64,000 nucleotides of DNA from Entamoeba histolytica HM-1:IMSS (GCF_000208925.1 NW_001914905.1:1-64000), one strand, 5' to 3'; counted from the stretch's first letter, positions 29,435 through 40,618 are shown. The notes: generated by a model not told the origin, from the letters alone. Translations and numbers: made by a program.

Positions 29435-31453
29435 TTAAATGATTAATACAAGTAAAATAAAAAGTATCATAATAACTCCTTTATATTTACTTGAATTTGA
29501 TTCATTTGGACAATCATCTGGAAAAGCACTTACACAACAATTAACATAAATATTTGTTTCTCCTTTTAAACATGTATTACATTCTTTTGAAGAAAGTGTA
29601 GATAACTCAATTTCACATTCATTGTCTGAGTATTTCTTTAATACTAATTTATTATTTTCTTTTGAATATTTCTGTTTTTCAATACATTTTCCTACTATAT
29701 ATTCTGTGTATATTTCAGGTTCATAACTACTAATACAACTTGATTGGTCTTGTTCTACATCAAATGAAATTGCTTTTATATCACCTGTTGGTTTTTGAGT
29801 ATTAATTTGACTAATTTCTAATGAACCATTAAATGTTGGAGTTGATTGACATTTTGTATTTCCAAATTCATGAAGCGTATAACTCACTTTTTTTACTTCT
29901 CCTTCAACTCTTTTAGTTATTTGAACTGATGAAATAGTAGATGTTTTATAACAAATACCGGCTGTGTACTTAATATATGACAAAACATTTTCTAAATAAT
30001 AGAAATGAACAAATGAATCTTGTTCATCACATTGTAAATAAAATAATGTTGATTCTTTTGTAATAATAGAATTGCATTGATAATATAAACTATGGTCATT
30101 GTTAACTAAATATCCATTTTCAATAGAATATTTAGAAGATTCATCAACTGTACCAGTATAATATGTTTTTATTCCATCACTATCTTCATTGCAAGATTCT
30201 TTAGAAGTGCATAATATCTCTATAGAAAGAATATCACTCAATGGCTTGTTAGGTAACACTATTACTTCAGAAGAAGATGTTTCACATGAAGAACTTGTAA
30301 GACCAGTTTTAAGATACCATTTATTTGATTCAAAAACAACCTTTCCATACAAATTCTTATTGATTAAACTACATTTATTTATTGAATAGACTGTATACTT
30401 AGACTCATCTCCAATATAAGCCCAATTTGGTGAACAAACAATATAGTTATTTCCCATTTGGGAATAACATTTACTATAAACAGCTATTGTTCGTTGAGAA
30501 TTACATAAATCATCAGTAAATGTTATTTTATTTAATCCACTAACTTCAGTTCTATATATTGTAGAATCAGCACAGACATTTTCATAAATATATTCTACTA
30601 TTTTCCCACTTTCACTTTTAGAACTTGACTGATAAATAATTTTTGTTTCTGGTGGTTGATAAGTGTTTGGATTAGTTCTTTCATAATCAATTCTATTTGA
30701 GCAAGAATCCCTGCAACCACTTTCACTATGTTCACATTGACTTACTATATCTTTAAATTTTCCATCTTTCAATGAAAATGAACTCTCAAAATTAATATAT
30801 TTATCTCCTTGTTCATAACACACACCATTAGTAGAATGCCCAATTCTTTGAATTTCATTTGTTTTTGACTTAGCAATGATATAATAATATTCTTCTACAT
30901 TTTCTTTATTTGAAACACTGTGATAATACCTATTTTTAATATCTGAATAACATTTAAATTCAAAAGATTCAATTTCTGAAGCAGTTCTATTAGAATTAAT
31001 ACCAATTTTTATAAATTGGTTAGAAGTCTTTTTGTATATTTTACCATTTATTAATATATTAACTAAATAATAAAATGTTAAATAAACTGGAGAAGCATCT
31101 GAACAAGAATCGTCAACACTAATAAAATCTTTTACATCATAATTAGGAAGTGATCCTGACTTTTCGCATTGAATAAAAGGGTCTAATAAATATTCATCAC
31201 TATTAATAATATCAGTACAATAATTTGAATTTGTTTGTTCAATTTGATACGCCTTCATTTCTCCTTTATCATTTTTCATAAGTTGAATATAATACATTTT
31301 ATTCCCTTCTTTTTTATAATAACAATTTTCATCTTCGGCTTCAAAAAACATATTAACAAGATCATTTTGTTTCACTTGACAAATATATTTAGTTTGTGCA
31401 AGACAATACCCAATTAAACAATAAGAAATAAAAAGAAAAACTTGGTTTGGCAT
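29435..31453 (-). CDS. Large Cys-rich secreted surface protein with GPI-anchor-like tail
   Basis: 672 aa. The N-terminus MPNQVFLFISYCLIGYCLAQ is a signal peptide. The body is Ser/Thr/Tyr/Cys-rich, with many regularly spaced single cysteines and repeated blocks of the type C-Y...G-x-x-x-x-F and STIYRTEVSG, as in extracellular disulfide-rich modules. The C-terminus is NESNSSKYKG followed by the hydrophobic VIMILFILLVLII with nothing after it, a typical GPI-attachment signal (a tail-anchor is the alternative). Many N-x-S/T sites are present. No known domain recognised; likely a plasma-membrane or secreted Entamoeba protein. The next upstream sequence is the PARP pseudogene on the same strand. 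Confidence 0.8.
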   Translation of the reverse strand: MPNQVFLFISYCLIGYCLAQTKYICQVKQNDLVNMFFEAEDENCYYKKEGNKMYYIQLMKNDKGEMKAYQIEQTNSNYCTDIINSDEYLLDPFIQCEKSGSLPNYDVKDFISVDDSCSDASPVYLTFYYLVNILINGKIYKKTSNQFIKIGINSNRTASEIESFEFKCYSDIKNRYYHSVSNKENVEEYYYIIAKSKTNEIQRIGHSTNGVCYEQGDKYINFESSFSLKDGKFKDIVSQCEHSESGCRDSCSNRIDYERTNPNTYQPPETKIIYQSSSKSESGKIVEYIYENVCADSTIYRTEVSGLNKITFTDDLCNSQRTIAVYSKCYSQMGNNYIVCSPNWAYIGDESKYTVYSINKCSLINKNLYGKVVFESNKWYLKTGLTSSSCETSSSEVIVLPNKPLSDILSIEILCTSKESCNEDSDGIKTYYTGTVDESSKYSIENGYLVNNDHSLYYQCNSIITKESTLFYLQCDEQDSFVHFYYLENVLSYIKYTAGICYKTSTISSVQITKRVEGEVKKVSYTLHEFGNTKCQSTPTFNGSLEISQINTQKPTGDIKAISFDVEQDQSSCISSYEPEIYTEYIVGKCIEKQKYSKENNKLVLKKYSDNECEIELSTLSSKECNTCLKGETNIYVNCCVSAFPDDCPNESNSSKYKGVIMILFILLVLII

Positions 31454-31559
31454 AAGAATAATAACAATAATGTCTTTTTTAGTTTTTATAACTCTAATAA
31501 TAGAAACCCTTAATTTTTAAAATTTTCCAATGAATTTTCAGCTTAATTTGTAACAATCA

Positions 31560-33093
31560 AAATAATATCTTCCCATATTCAAAAATATGACGAATTAGAT
31601 AATAATGTCTTGTTGTTAAATCTTTAATTGATATTCGTTTATTCTTTTTAAACTCATTACTAGCTGTATTTTCTTCTTTTGATGAAGAAATAATCCTAGA
31701 CAATGCATTTAATAACATGAGTTTCTTCTTTCATTTGAATAATTATTTATTTTGTTCAATAAGATGTTCATGAATATTTATTCCTGTAGTTAAATCCATT
31801 TTTGTTAGAACTACATTATATGCAGTTTATCCAAATATTGGGTCATTAACAATATATACACCAATCTCTATTTCTAACTAATTGTCTTGTGTAACTTTCA
31901 TGAAATTAGAACCATCTCCTGATTTAAATGTCTCTCATTTTATTTCTTTTGATTTATAATACATCTCTTTGACAACAAATGTCTTGTAACTTATTCCTTC
32001 ACATTAATATTTTTCAATGCCTTTTTTTACTTTTTAGCATTATAAAAATCTAATTATGATGAGTGGTTTAGTTTAACCAAGAAATGTCAAACCAAATTAG
32101 AATCATCTCTTTTGAATCTCTAATTCCACTAACTTTGGCTTCTTCTATATCTTGATGATTTGATTAACAAACAGAGAATTCAATAATACATTTGCATACA
32201 TTACCATTATGTTCTTTAATACCTTTTTGAATGTCTTTTATGCTTGTATTTAAATGAGTTTTATTTCCTTGTTTTTAAACATAAATTCTATGTAACTCTA
32301 TTTTCTCTGGAAGTTCATTTTTTTCATCAAGCTTTTCTTCTTTTTGGTTTTTATTTATACATTCTAGAGAAATAGTTTTACAAGGGTAATTATCTGGAAA
32401 TTCCCAACTTTTTAACATCCCCACTTTTCTCTAAATTTTTTAATTTTTCACTAATCTCAACCTATACTTGGTACAGTTTTTATGTCACTTGATATAATAA
32501 GTACATTTATTAAAGTTATTGATATTGCCATAGAATACATCTCTAATTAACTCACGTTTTAAAGTTTTGTGATGACACTAAGGACAAGCTCCAAAAATCC
32601 CAAAAGTAAGAATTTCTGTACAACCTTTAAAATAGTTTGACTATCAATTTTGGTATCTCTATCAATATGACTCTCTTTTAAATAATTCCTTTTGAATTGT
32701 TAACTTCACGTGTTGTAATTTTTTTAGACTCCCAATACTTTGTATAAAGTTGTTTGAGATGTTCTTCTTCTCCATCTTTAAATGTAAGTTTATCAATACA
32801 AGATTGTCTAATTTATTGAATATTTTTTTTGTCTTAGTACGTCTCATCATTTAGTCGATGATAATTTTATTAGTTTGAACTAAGCAAACACATACTCTAA
32901 ATGATACTCTTCAGTATCAAATCCATCATACCTTGAAGAAATAGTTTCTATACCATTTTTCAATTTGCCTACATCCAGAATCATTTTACACAAGGAACAA
33001 CATCCTCTATTGACTTACAGAATTCAAATATGAAATGTTAATCTTCCATAATACCTTTTAATTTCAATCTTGAAATAATTCAATCATAGACAT
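31560..33093 (-). pseudogene. Decayed PARP1-like ADP-ribosyltransferase (zf-PARP, PADR1, BRCT, WGR remnants; catalytic domain absent)
   Basis: The minus strand holds remnants of one multidomain protein in shifting frames with stops throughout. In order: (1) about 33070-32860, a zf-PARP-like piece with NRGCCSLCKMILDVGKLKNG and EEYHLEYVFA, where the final zinc ligand looks lost; (2) about 32810-32480, a PADR1-like piece with DKLTFKDGEEEHLKQLY, then LTFGIFGACP, a stop, CHHKTLKRELI and NNFNKCTYY, matching the PARP1 third zinc-finger layout; (3) about 32263-32070, a BRCT-like piece, DIQKGIKEHNGNVCKC ... MILIWFDISWLN; (4) about 31990-31700, a WGR-like start, VYIVNDPIFG-stop-TAYNVVLTKMDLTTG. The domain order is that of PARP1. 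No regulatory or catalytic domain follows before the next gene. A 63-codon open frame inside (32662-32850) is a by-product. Confidence 0.72.
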
Positions 33094-33227
33094 TTTGTTA
33101 GGTTCATTTTATTATACAATAATTTTGTTATTAAATAACAAAGTAATAATTTGTTATTCTTTTTTATTCGTTTTTGTTTATCTTTTTCACTCAAAAAAAA
33201 TCTCGAAAAGAAAAGTTAAAAACAAAC

Positions 33228-35905
33228 ATGCAAGAATATAAGGAGTATATCCCTTGCTCTTATCAAGACATTTTAAATGATGGGACATCACTTGGTTTGC
33301 AGTTGATTACTTGCAGACCAAAAAAACAAAAAGAAACTACATATCCTCAGTATAATTGCGTTGGTAGATTTGAAAAATTAAGACTTCTCTCTCATTATTG
33401 TATATCACATTATCTTGATATTATTCCTGCAAAACATAGTTTGTAAGTTAAGTATAATTCAATAAAAAAATATTAAGATATTTATTGGTAGATGAAACTT
33501 ATTTATTATGTGAAACATATGAAAAAACACTTCCTGAAATCTTAACAACTTTAGACGAAAAGAAAGGTATTAGATTATTACAAGATATTATTGAAGCTTA
33601 TGACTATCTTCATCAACATAACATTATTGTTGGATATCTTAATACATCAAATATATATTATACAAACACAAATATTGGTAAATTAGGTAATTATGCTTTA
33701 TATCATTTATCTCAATCAAACAAATATTTTACATGTGCGTTTAAGTTTCCAACAATTGCACCTGAAGTATTACTAAATAGAAATCATTCATGTTCAGTTG
33801 AAAGTGATATATATTCTTTAGGAATGTTATATATTATTATTCATATGCAATTTATTCCATCTAAAAAACAATATATTTCATGGGTTATGGCATTGTTTGA
33901 ACTTTCTAGTCATTGCAAAGAATGTATAAATTGTCAACAACATAACTGTGAAGAATTTACACATAAAGTCGATGAATTAAATAAATTGTATTTTGATAAA
34001 GAAACCCATTTAAATCCATTACTTACGTCTTGTGTTTGTCCCATACCAACAATACGACCAACAATATCTATGTTATTAGAAAATAAAATTTTTAGTGAAA
34101 GAAGACCAATTATCCAACCTCAAGATAAAGAACTTCTTGAGCTATTAAATTTTAGTTATAATGCACCTAAATATTTTATGACAAGAAGAGAAGTATTACA
34201 TGAGATGTGTTATTTAAAATTATTAAATACTGACATTCCAAAGAAATATATTGAAATTATGGGAAAAGTATATGGAGAAATGGCTAAATATCCTATTTTC
34301 AATCTTGAACGTTTTGTTTCAATTGAAAGAGATGTTTCAGCAGAAGAAGTTCAAAATGATTTCACAATATATTCCATTTCTGTTGAAGACATTATTAACC
34401 CTTCAATTGTCATTGATAAAGAACTTGATGGCTATGTAAAATCAGAAGGAAATCAAATAGAAAATACTTCTTCATCTGAAAAACTTCCATTTTTTGTTAA
34501 CATACTTACTCAACAATTTAGTACATGTCCAGTTACAGATGTAGTTAGATATCATAGATTATATCATGCTTATTTTAGATTCTTATCTCGATACGCAGCA
34601 GAGAATCCTAATTTAGTTGGAACTATAGTTCATAAAGTTGAACGAGTTGCACAATCATTTGTTCCTGAATTTTTAAGATTACCTGTTTGGATGTTATTCC
34701 TTGGTATTGATGTTAATTTAGCTTACAAAAGATACAATGAACGATCAAAAAGTGTTCCTTTAATTATTAGCTCAAATGATATTGATGAAGATACAAGAGT
34801 CATTGTAGAAGATGTTAATAGAGCATTTAGTACCGTTCCAATTATTGCTAATGAAGTTACTCGTAGTCAACTTAAGAGGGTATTATTTTCGTTTTTACGT
34901 TCTGGAGAAGAGTATTGTCAAGGTATTCACAGTGTTTGTGCTGTATTTCTTTCTTTATCTTTCAATGAGGCAATATGTAGTGAATGTTTACATAGGTTTG
35001 AAGCAGATTTTGTAAGGCAATATTCTCCAGAAAATTTTAGAATTTATTTTATTCGTTTATGTCAATTACTTTCATTCCATGGTCCTAAGGTTGCTCCAAC
35101 AATGAGTTCTAGAGTTATAGAAAATTCAACAGCAATCAGATGGTTCCTCCCATTATTGTCTTTATCAATGAAATTATCAAGTATTTATCAATTATGGGAT
35201 TGGGTTCTTCAATCTCCTAAATTTGCTAAATTTATGTTCTTTTTATTAGCATATATCTTGTCTTGTGAACCAATGATTCTTGAATATAACGACCCTTTTG
35301 ACCTTATCCTTCATTTTAATAAAGTTGAATTTGATCAAGCAGATGTTATTGAACAATGTACTTCTCAATTTAACAATTTAATTTCAACTTCTCCAATAAG
35401 TTATACTGAAAATCATATTTCTCCTTCACACCCTTCACGATCTACTCCTTACGCTTCTTTAGCAAATCAAGCAATTGATGAAAGTTCAATGGTAGTTGTA
35501 CCATTATTAGATCAAAGTGATTTACAATTTACTATGTATAATACTTCTTCATTATATGTTGATATGAGACCAGAATCTACGTATCACACTTTAGCCCCTA
35601 AATCATTAAGGGTTATTTTCAATAAACCAGAAGATGTTGTTTCAGAAGTTTCTTCTGCTCTACGTGGGTTTGATGATGTTTATCCTGCTTTTGTTGTCTT
35701 AATTAGTGATTGGGATGAAACAAATGATGTTGATATCAGTACGATTTATCTTCAAATGATGACTGTTGCTGATTCATTGGTTAAAAATGGATTTTCTCAC
35801 ATTTGTATGAGTGCTGTTCCATTTCATTCACTCCATCGTCAATTCTTTACAGAAAATGAAGTAGTAAAAACAGAACAAGATGATCATGATGAGGATGTTG
35901 TTTAA
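33228..35905 (+). CDS. TBCK: TBCK-like protein (pseudokinase, TBC and rhodanese domains)
   Basis: Exon 1 is 33228-33438; the intron is 33439-33491 (53 nt, GTTTGT...GGTAG); exon 2 is 33492-35905. The product is 874 aa, close to human TBCK (893). Residues about 1-260 form a kinase-like fold that lacks catalytic residues (HNIIVGYLNTSNIYY in place of HRDxKxxN; LGNYAL in place of DFG; APEVLL retained). About 410-670 is a TBC domain with the arginine-finger motif VIVEDVNRAF and YCQG intact, so GAP activity is plausible. About 755-865 is a rhodanese-like domain (LYVDMRPESTYH...FVVLISDWDE). In animals TBCK joins the FERRY complex on early endosomes. An in-frame TTG inside the intron is not a start. 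A PARP pseudogene lies upstream. Confidence 0.9.
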
Positions 35906-36346
35906 TTAAATGAACCAAAAATTTTCACTCGGCTTTCTTTTTTTTCAACTCAACATAACAAAAAAAATATTATATTGTCAGTTAAGAATAATTAATCATT
36001 TAAAAATAACTTAATGAAATTATTAAAAAATTTTTCTACAAATCTAATTAATAAATAATATATTTAAATTATAAATTTTATATTCATTAAAGTAATTAAG
36101 ACTTTAGTCTTTGGTTTAAAAGTCAAAAATTAAAAATAAAAAGGAATAACATAATGATATAAAAACAAATTAAGTTAAATATATTATTAATATTCTTAAT
36201 ATTTTTTTAGTTTGAAGAAAATATGTATCATTGAAAATGATGAAATTAATAAAAAAGAAATTCTCATTTAAGATACAATCTTTAACTTGAAGTTTTTTAT
36301 TGGAAGTAAATAAAAAAGTGTTAAATTAATATAAGAAAAAGAAGAG
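35906..36346. other. Intergenic, no gene seen
   Basis: AT-rich spacer between the convergent TBCK and RPB4 genes. No coding frame, RNA gene or repeat is supported. Confidence 0.45.
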
Positions 36347-36787
36347 TTAATCTAAATCATCTTCATCTAATCCTTTACTATCACTATCCAATATAGCAAT
36401 AACATTTTTTAAGTCTGAGTCAGGATAATTGTCTAATGATTTTATTAACATTTTTGCTTGATCATTTGATGTTGGTTTAAAATTACATAAAGAAACAATT
36501 TCAAGTAATGACAAATGAGACATGCTTTTTAACTTTTCAATAAGTTCTTTTGAGTTACCATTGTCTTTAAATTGTTTACAATATTCTTCTGTTTCACGTG
36601 CACTGAAGTATTAAGAATTATTTTACTTTTTAATAATTATATAAAAAAAAACAAACTATTTTCCTGTTCCTTTTGTTGATACTTCTTCCAATACTTCTGA
36701 AGTAGTTAAAGGAATAGCATCTTTAAACATATCACCATATTGTAAAATATCATTATTTGTATTTCGTTTTGTGTTAGCTTCTTCCAT
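36347..36787 (-). CDS. RPB4: RNA polymerase II subunit RPB4
   Basis: Exon 1 is 36787-36657; the intron is 36656-36603 (54 nt, GTTTGT...CTTCAG); exon 2 is 36602-36347. The product is 128 aa. The C-terminal half carries the RPB4 (HRDC-like) signature: a helix, then LSLLEIVSLCNFKPTSNDQA, a following KMLIKSLDNY and SDLKNVIAILD, matching the family's ...L..fE...L.NL.p....EA..L.PSL pattern; the tail is acidic. RPB4 pairs with RPB7 as the Pol II stalk. The gene is easy to miss because neither exon reaches a long open frame. It is divergent from RPS28, with 161 bp between starts. Confidence 0.85.
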
Positions 36788-36923
36788 TCTTTTATTTTTG
36801 TTTTTTTTTTGGTTTTGATAGTCATTTTGTGTTATTTGAATAATCCATATAATTATTATAAAAATAGTTAATAATATTATAAAATACTAAATTTGAAACC
36901 TAAAGAAAGATCTAGTAACTATT

Positions 36924-36939
36924 GAACTAAACCTAGTTC
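36924..36939 (+). promoter_or_regulatory. Inverted GAACTA elements upstream of RPS28
   Basis: GAACTA-AACC-TAGTTC is a perfect inverted pair of GAACTA elements, ending 9 nt before the RPS28 ATG, in the short divergent promoter shared with RPB4. The two orientations could serve the two genes. GAAC is an established Entamoeba core-promoter element; the bidirectional reading is inference. Confidence 0.45.
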
Positions 36940-36948
36940 TAAAGGAGA

Positions 36949-37158
36949 ATGTCCACACAAGTTACTGAAACTCCAGTTATCTATGCTCAAGTTACTGAAA
37001 TTCTTGGTCGTACTGGATCAAGAGGAGGTGTATTACAAGTAAGATGTGATATTATGGGAGAAAACAGACAAATCCTTAGAAATGTAAAAGGACCAATTAG
37101 AGTAGGTGATATCCTTACCCTTCTTGAAGCCGAAAGAGAAGCCAGAAGATTGAGATGA
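36949..37158 (+). CDS. RPS28: 40S ribosomal protein S28 (eS28)
   Basis: 69 aa, full length. It shows the eS28 pattern: [20 protein letters not shown], then [17 protein letters not shown], ending EAREARRLR-like EREARRLR. It is a small-subunit protein near the mRNA exit channel. It has a very short leader, with an inverted GAACTA pair just upstream; divergent from RPB4. Confidence 0.97.
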
Positions 37159-37345
37159 GATAAATTAACTAGGTCACTCTGTTATTTTGTGTTGTTTTAT
37201 ATGTTTAAAAGAGTATTTTCAATTTAAATAACAACAAGAATTATTGTTTCTTTTTTTATTTCTTTAATTTCTAATTGTTGTTGTTATTATTTTCATTCTT
37301 TTTATCCAAACATTATAAACTGAATGAATGATGAATAAAAAAAAG

Positions 37346-39202
37346 TTATTTCTTGAGATATTGACTATACCAAGCTTCGTCATTGAGTAAATCATAAAAT
37401 TTATCTTCAATAATTCCTTGAATCTCATCTACCCATTGAGAACATATTTGTTCATTTTCAAATCTGAAAATATCTTCTCTGAAATAGATACAATTTGAGC
37501 TATGATCAATTGACATATCTTTATTAATTGAAATGATAGAAGGTTTAACTTTAGATTTTGTTTTTGTTGTTTTTGCTTGAGAATATGTTTTTTCTTTCAC
37601 ATATGCAATTTGGTCATTCATCAAAAATGCCATATATTTTTCTCTACTAATTTCAATTTCTGATTGATTAACTAAATACCTACCATCTTTTATTAAATCA
37701 TCATTATTAAAAAGATCAGCTAGATCCATTAATCCATCTCTCATTTTTGCTCTTTGATTGATAGTCATACTAAAGAATTTAAATATTTGTTCTGCATTAA
37801 CAATTTGTTCATAATCTGGATGCATTGGAGGAGTATGTTTTTTTATTGTTTCTAATAATAATGGATATCTCATTGTTCTTTGTACAGGTTGAATAAGTAA
37901 TGTTGGAAAATCAGCAGGACTATCTCCTTGAGCTTTATTTGCTTTAGAAATAATTTCTTGAATAATAGGAAGTTCTCTAATATTTTTCCATACTTTATCA
38001 GCAATATTATAATCAGTAGTAAATGGTAAATATGGTGTAACTAATATAGCATTTTTAAATATTTCATTACCAACACATGTATCATATTTAAATGAATTAA
38101 CTAATGGTCTTAATGCTTTTTCAAATTTATCTGAATTAATAATACATTTTTCTAATGTAGTAAATATTCTTTTAATATCTTTTTCATTAAGTTGACCATT
38201 TTTAGCTGCTTCTATCATTGGTTTTCTATATAATTCATTCAATTTTTTCATATTATTAACTAAATTTCTTTCAGTATCAACAAATTCTATAAAATCTTTT
38301 CTTCTATCTCTTAATTTTTTAATTTGATATTTTTCCATTACAACAACTGTACTAATTCTTCTTTGACAAAATTCTAATGATTTAATATCTTCTATTGGAT
38401 CAATTTGTATTTTACTAATTTTAATATTCTTTTTAGCTAATAATTCTCTCATTTTATTAATTTTTTGAATATCAATTTTTGGTTGAATATTTTCTTTTCT
38501 TACTCTTAATGATCCATAAATTTTACTCATAGTTTCATTTTTATTTAATTCTAATAGTTTTTCTTCATTTTCTTGTTTTTTTCTTTTTACCGTCTCTTCT
38601 ACTTGTTCATTAATTCCATAATATTGACAAATATCTTTTATATTATCTTCATTTGAATTATATACATTTAAATCATAATATGAAATATGTAATGCTCCTC
38701 GTTTAATGTATTCTACTAATTTCTTTTCTCCATCAATCTTTTTTAAACAATCTATCATTCTTCTATCCATTACACTTAAAAATTTTCCCATTATTTCAGA
38801 TAATGTTTCTCTTGTAACTCCTAAATATACTAATATATCTGGAATGGCAACTCCAAAATACATTAATATTACCATTCGTTCAACTGCTTTACGACTTGTT
38901 AATTCAATGTCATATGTTGATTCTCCTTTTAAATAATCAAAATATATTTTCCATTGCTTTTCTTCTTTTTTATTTCCTGGAATTTTAATTATTTCTCCAC
39001 GTTCAATACTTTCTTTCTTTTTCTCAGCTAAAAATCCTATGACACTCATTACACTTCTTCTATTATTTAGTAAACTCTTTTCAAATTCAAATGTTGCTCC
39101 ATTAATTTCAAATCGTATCACTTCTGTTTCATTTCTTGTATTAAATGAGTACCATGCCTCATAATATTCTTGAACTGTAGCTGTGCCAGTAACTCCATTC
39201 AT
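37346..39202 (-). CDS. Rho guanine-nucleotide exchange factor (DH-PH)
   Basis: 618 aa from the ATG at 39202 (an in-frame GTG at 39220 is not used). Residues about 290-480 are a Dbl-homology domain: EFVDTERNLVNNMKKLNELY (CR1), DFPTLLIQPVQRTMRYPLLL (CR3, the strongly conserved helix with Q-R-x-x-R-Y-P-L-L-L) and a final long helix. About 490-615 is consistent with a PH domain ending in a W-containing helix. The N-terminal about 30-125 (VIRFEINGATFEFEKSLL, KIYFDYLKGE) has a BTB/T1-like pattern; about 165-290 is coiled, basic linker. It should activate a Rho/Rac GTPase and so affect actin. Substrate unknown. Confidence 0.87.
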   Translation of the reverse strand: MNGVTGTATVQEYYEAWYSFNTRNETEVIRFEINGATFEFEKSLLNNRRSVMSVIGFLAEKKKESIERGEIIKIPGNKKEEKQWKIYFDYLKGESTYDIELTSRKAVERMVILMYFGVAIPDILVYLGVTRETLSEIMGKFLSVMDRRMIDCLKKIDGEKKLVEYIKRGALHISYYDLNVYNSNEDNIKDICQYYGINEQVEETVKRKKQENEEKLLELNKNETMSKIYGSLRVRKENIQPKIDIQKINKMRELLAKKNIKISKIQIDPIEDIKSLEFCQRRISTVVVMEKYQIKKLRDRRKDFIEFVDTERNLVNNMKKLNELYRKPMIEAAKNGQLNEKDIKRIFTTLEKCIINSDKFEKALRPLVNSFKYDTCVGNEIFKNAILVTPYLPFTTDYNIADKVWKNIRELPIIQEIISKANKAQGDSPADFPTLLIQPVQRTMRYPLLLETIKKHTPPMHPDYEQIVNAEQIFKFFSMTINQRAKMRDGLMDLADLFNNDDLIKDGRYLVNQSEIEISREKYMAFLMNDQIAYVKEKTYSQAKTTKTKSKVKPSIISINKDMSIDHSSNCIYFREDIFRFENEQICSQWVDEIQGIIEDKFYDLLNDEAWYSQYLKK

Positions 39203-39413
39203 CTTGAAATTGTTTTTCACTAAAAACTTTTTTACTTTTTAAAGATTTATAACATCACATGCTATTTTGTGTTATTTTTTAAATATGTTATTAATAACAA
39301 TATTATTTAAATAAATTTTTCTTAATTTATGTTTTAATAAAAAACAAAAAGAAATTACTAAAAAATTAAAAAAAAAGTGAAAACTAAAAAAAATAAATTG
39401 AATAAAAGTGAAA

Positions 39414-40437
39414 ATGATACGTAATGTAGTGTTTAATTATGTTTCAAATAATCCATTGTACTCAGTTTCATGGAGTAATAGAAAAGATAAACCATTGAGA
39501 ATTGCAACTACATCATTTATGAGTCAAATCAAAAATAGTTGTGAAGTTTGTTATTGTTTTAATAAATCATTATATTTAATAAATACCTCTGATTATATAG
39601 GTAATTCAATTAAATGAACAATCAAATCAAATGATTAAAATATGTGAAACTGAAATCGATTATCCTCCTACTAAAGTACAATTTTCTCCAGATACTTCTA
39701 CTGGTGCTAAAGACCTTCTTGTTGTTGGAGGATTAAAACCACAACTATTTGAGATTCATGGAAATAAAATGGTAAATGTTGCTGTATTAGGTGCTTCAAA
39801 TGATTCATTATCACCATGTACTTCATTAGATTGGAATGTTATTAATAAAGATAGATTAGGAACTTGTTCTTTAGATACTACAGTCACTGTATGGTCAGTT
39901 GAAACTCATCAACCAATAAAAAAATTAATTGCACATGATAAAGAAGTTTATGATATTTCATTTGCAGCTAATCCTGATTTATTTGGAACAGTTGGAGGAG
40001 ATGGTTCATTGAGAATGTTTGATTTACGTTCATTAGAACATTCAACTATTTTATATGAGTCACAAGGTCTTGTTCCTTTATTAAGATTAGCTTGGAATCA
40101 TTTTGATCCAAATTTCATTGCTACATTCTCTTCTGACTCAAATAAGATTATTGTTATTGACGCAAGAAAACCAGCTGTTCCATACACTGAACTTGCTTTA
40201 CATCAAAGTAATGTTAATGCTATTTGTTGGAGTCCACATAGTAGTACTCATATTTGCAGTGCATCAACAGATAGAAAGGCATTAATATGGGATTTATATC
40301 CTATAGAAAAATCAAGTGATCCAGTTGCACTTCAGTATGAAGCATCAGCACCAGTTAATGATATCTCATGGTGTGGAACAAATTCTGATCTTATTTGTAT
40401 GTCAGTTGGAAATCAAATTCTAGCTGTCCGAATTTAA
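39414..40437 (+). CDS. DCAF7: WD40 protein DCAF7 / HAN11 (WDR68, TTG1-like)
   Basis: Exon 1 is 39414-39545; the intron is 39546-39600 (55 nt, GTTTGT...TATAG, phase 0); exon 2 is 39601-40437. The product is 322 aa (human 342). Diagnostic matches are EVYDISFAANPDLFGTVGGD, GSLRMFDLRSLEHSTILYE, LLRLAWNHFDPNFIAT and ICWSPHSSTHIC...ALIWDL, with the VEX-like NSCEVIQLNEQSNQ block restored by splicing. It has five or more WD repeats. DCAF7 is a conserved scaffold for DYRK/HIPK kinases and a putative CUL4 adaptor; in plants relatives join Myb/bHLH complexes. An in-frame GTG at 39408 is rejected. Confidence 0.92.
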
Positions 40438-40618
40438 TCATTTTTGTTATATATTACCAATTTTGTTTATTTTTAAATTGATATAAAAATAAAAGAAAGG
40501 GAAAGAATTATGAGATTTAGTACTAGAAATATTTTTGAGGAGTAATAAAGATTTGGTAATGAAAATTTGAAACGAAAAATAAAAACTATGAAAGAAAAAA
40601 AGATTAATCATAAAATCA

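Noticed and set aside
32662..32850. 62-aa minus-strand frame as a small gene
   Set aside because: It overlaps a better frame giving PADR1-like residues and lies within the PARP pseudogene.
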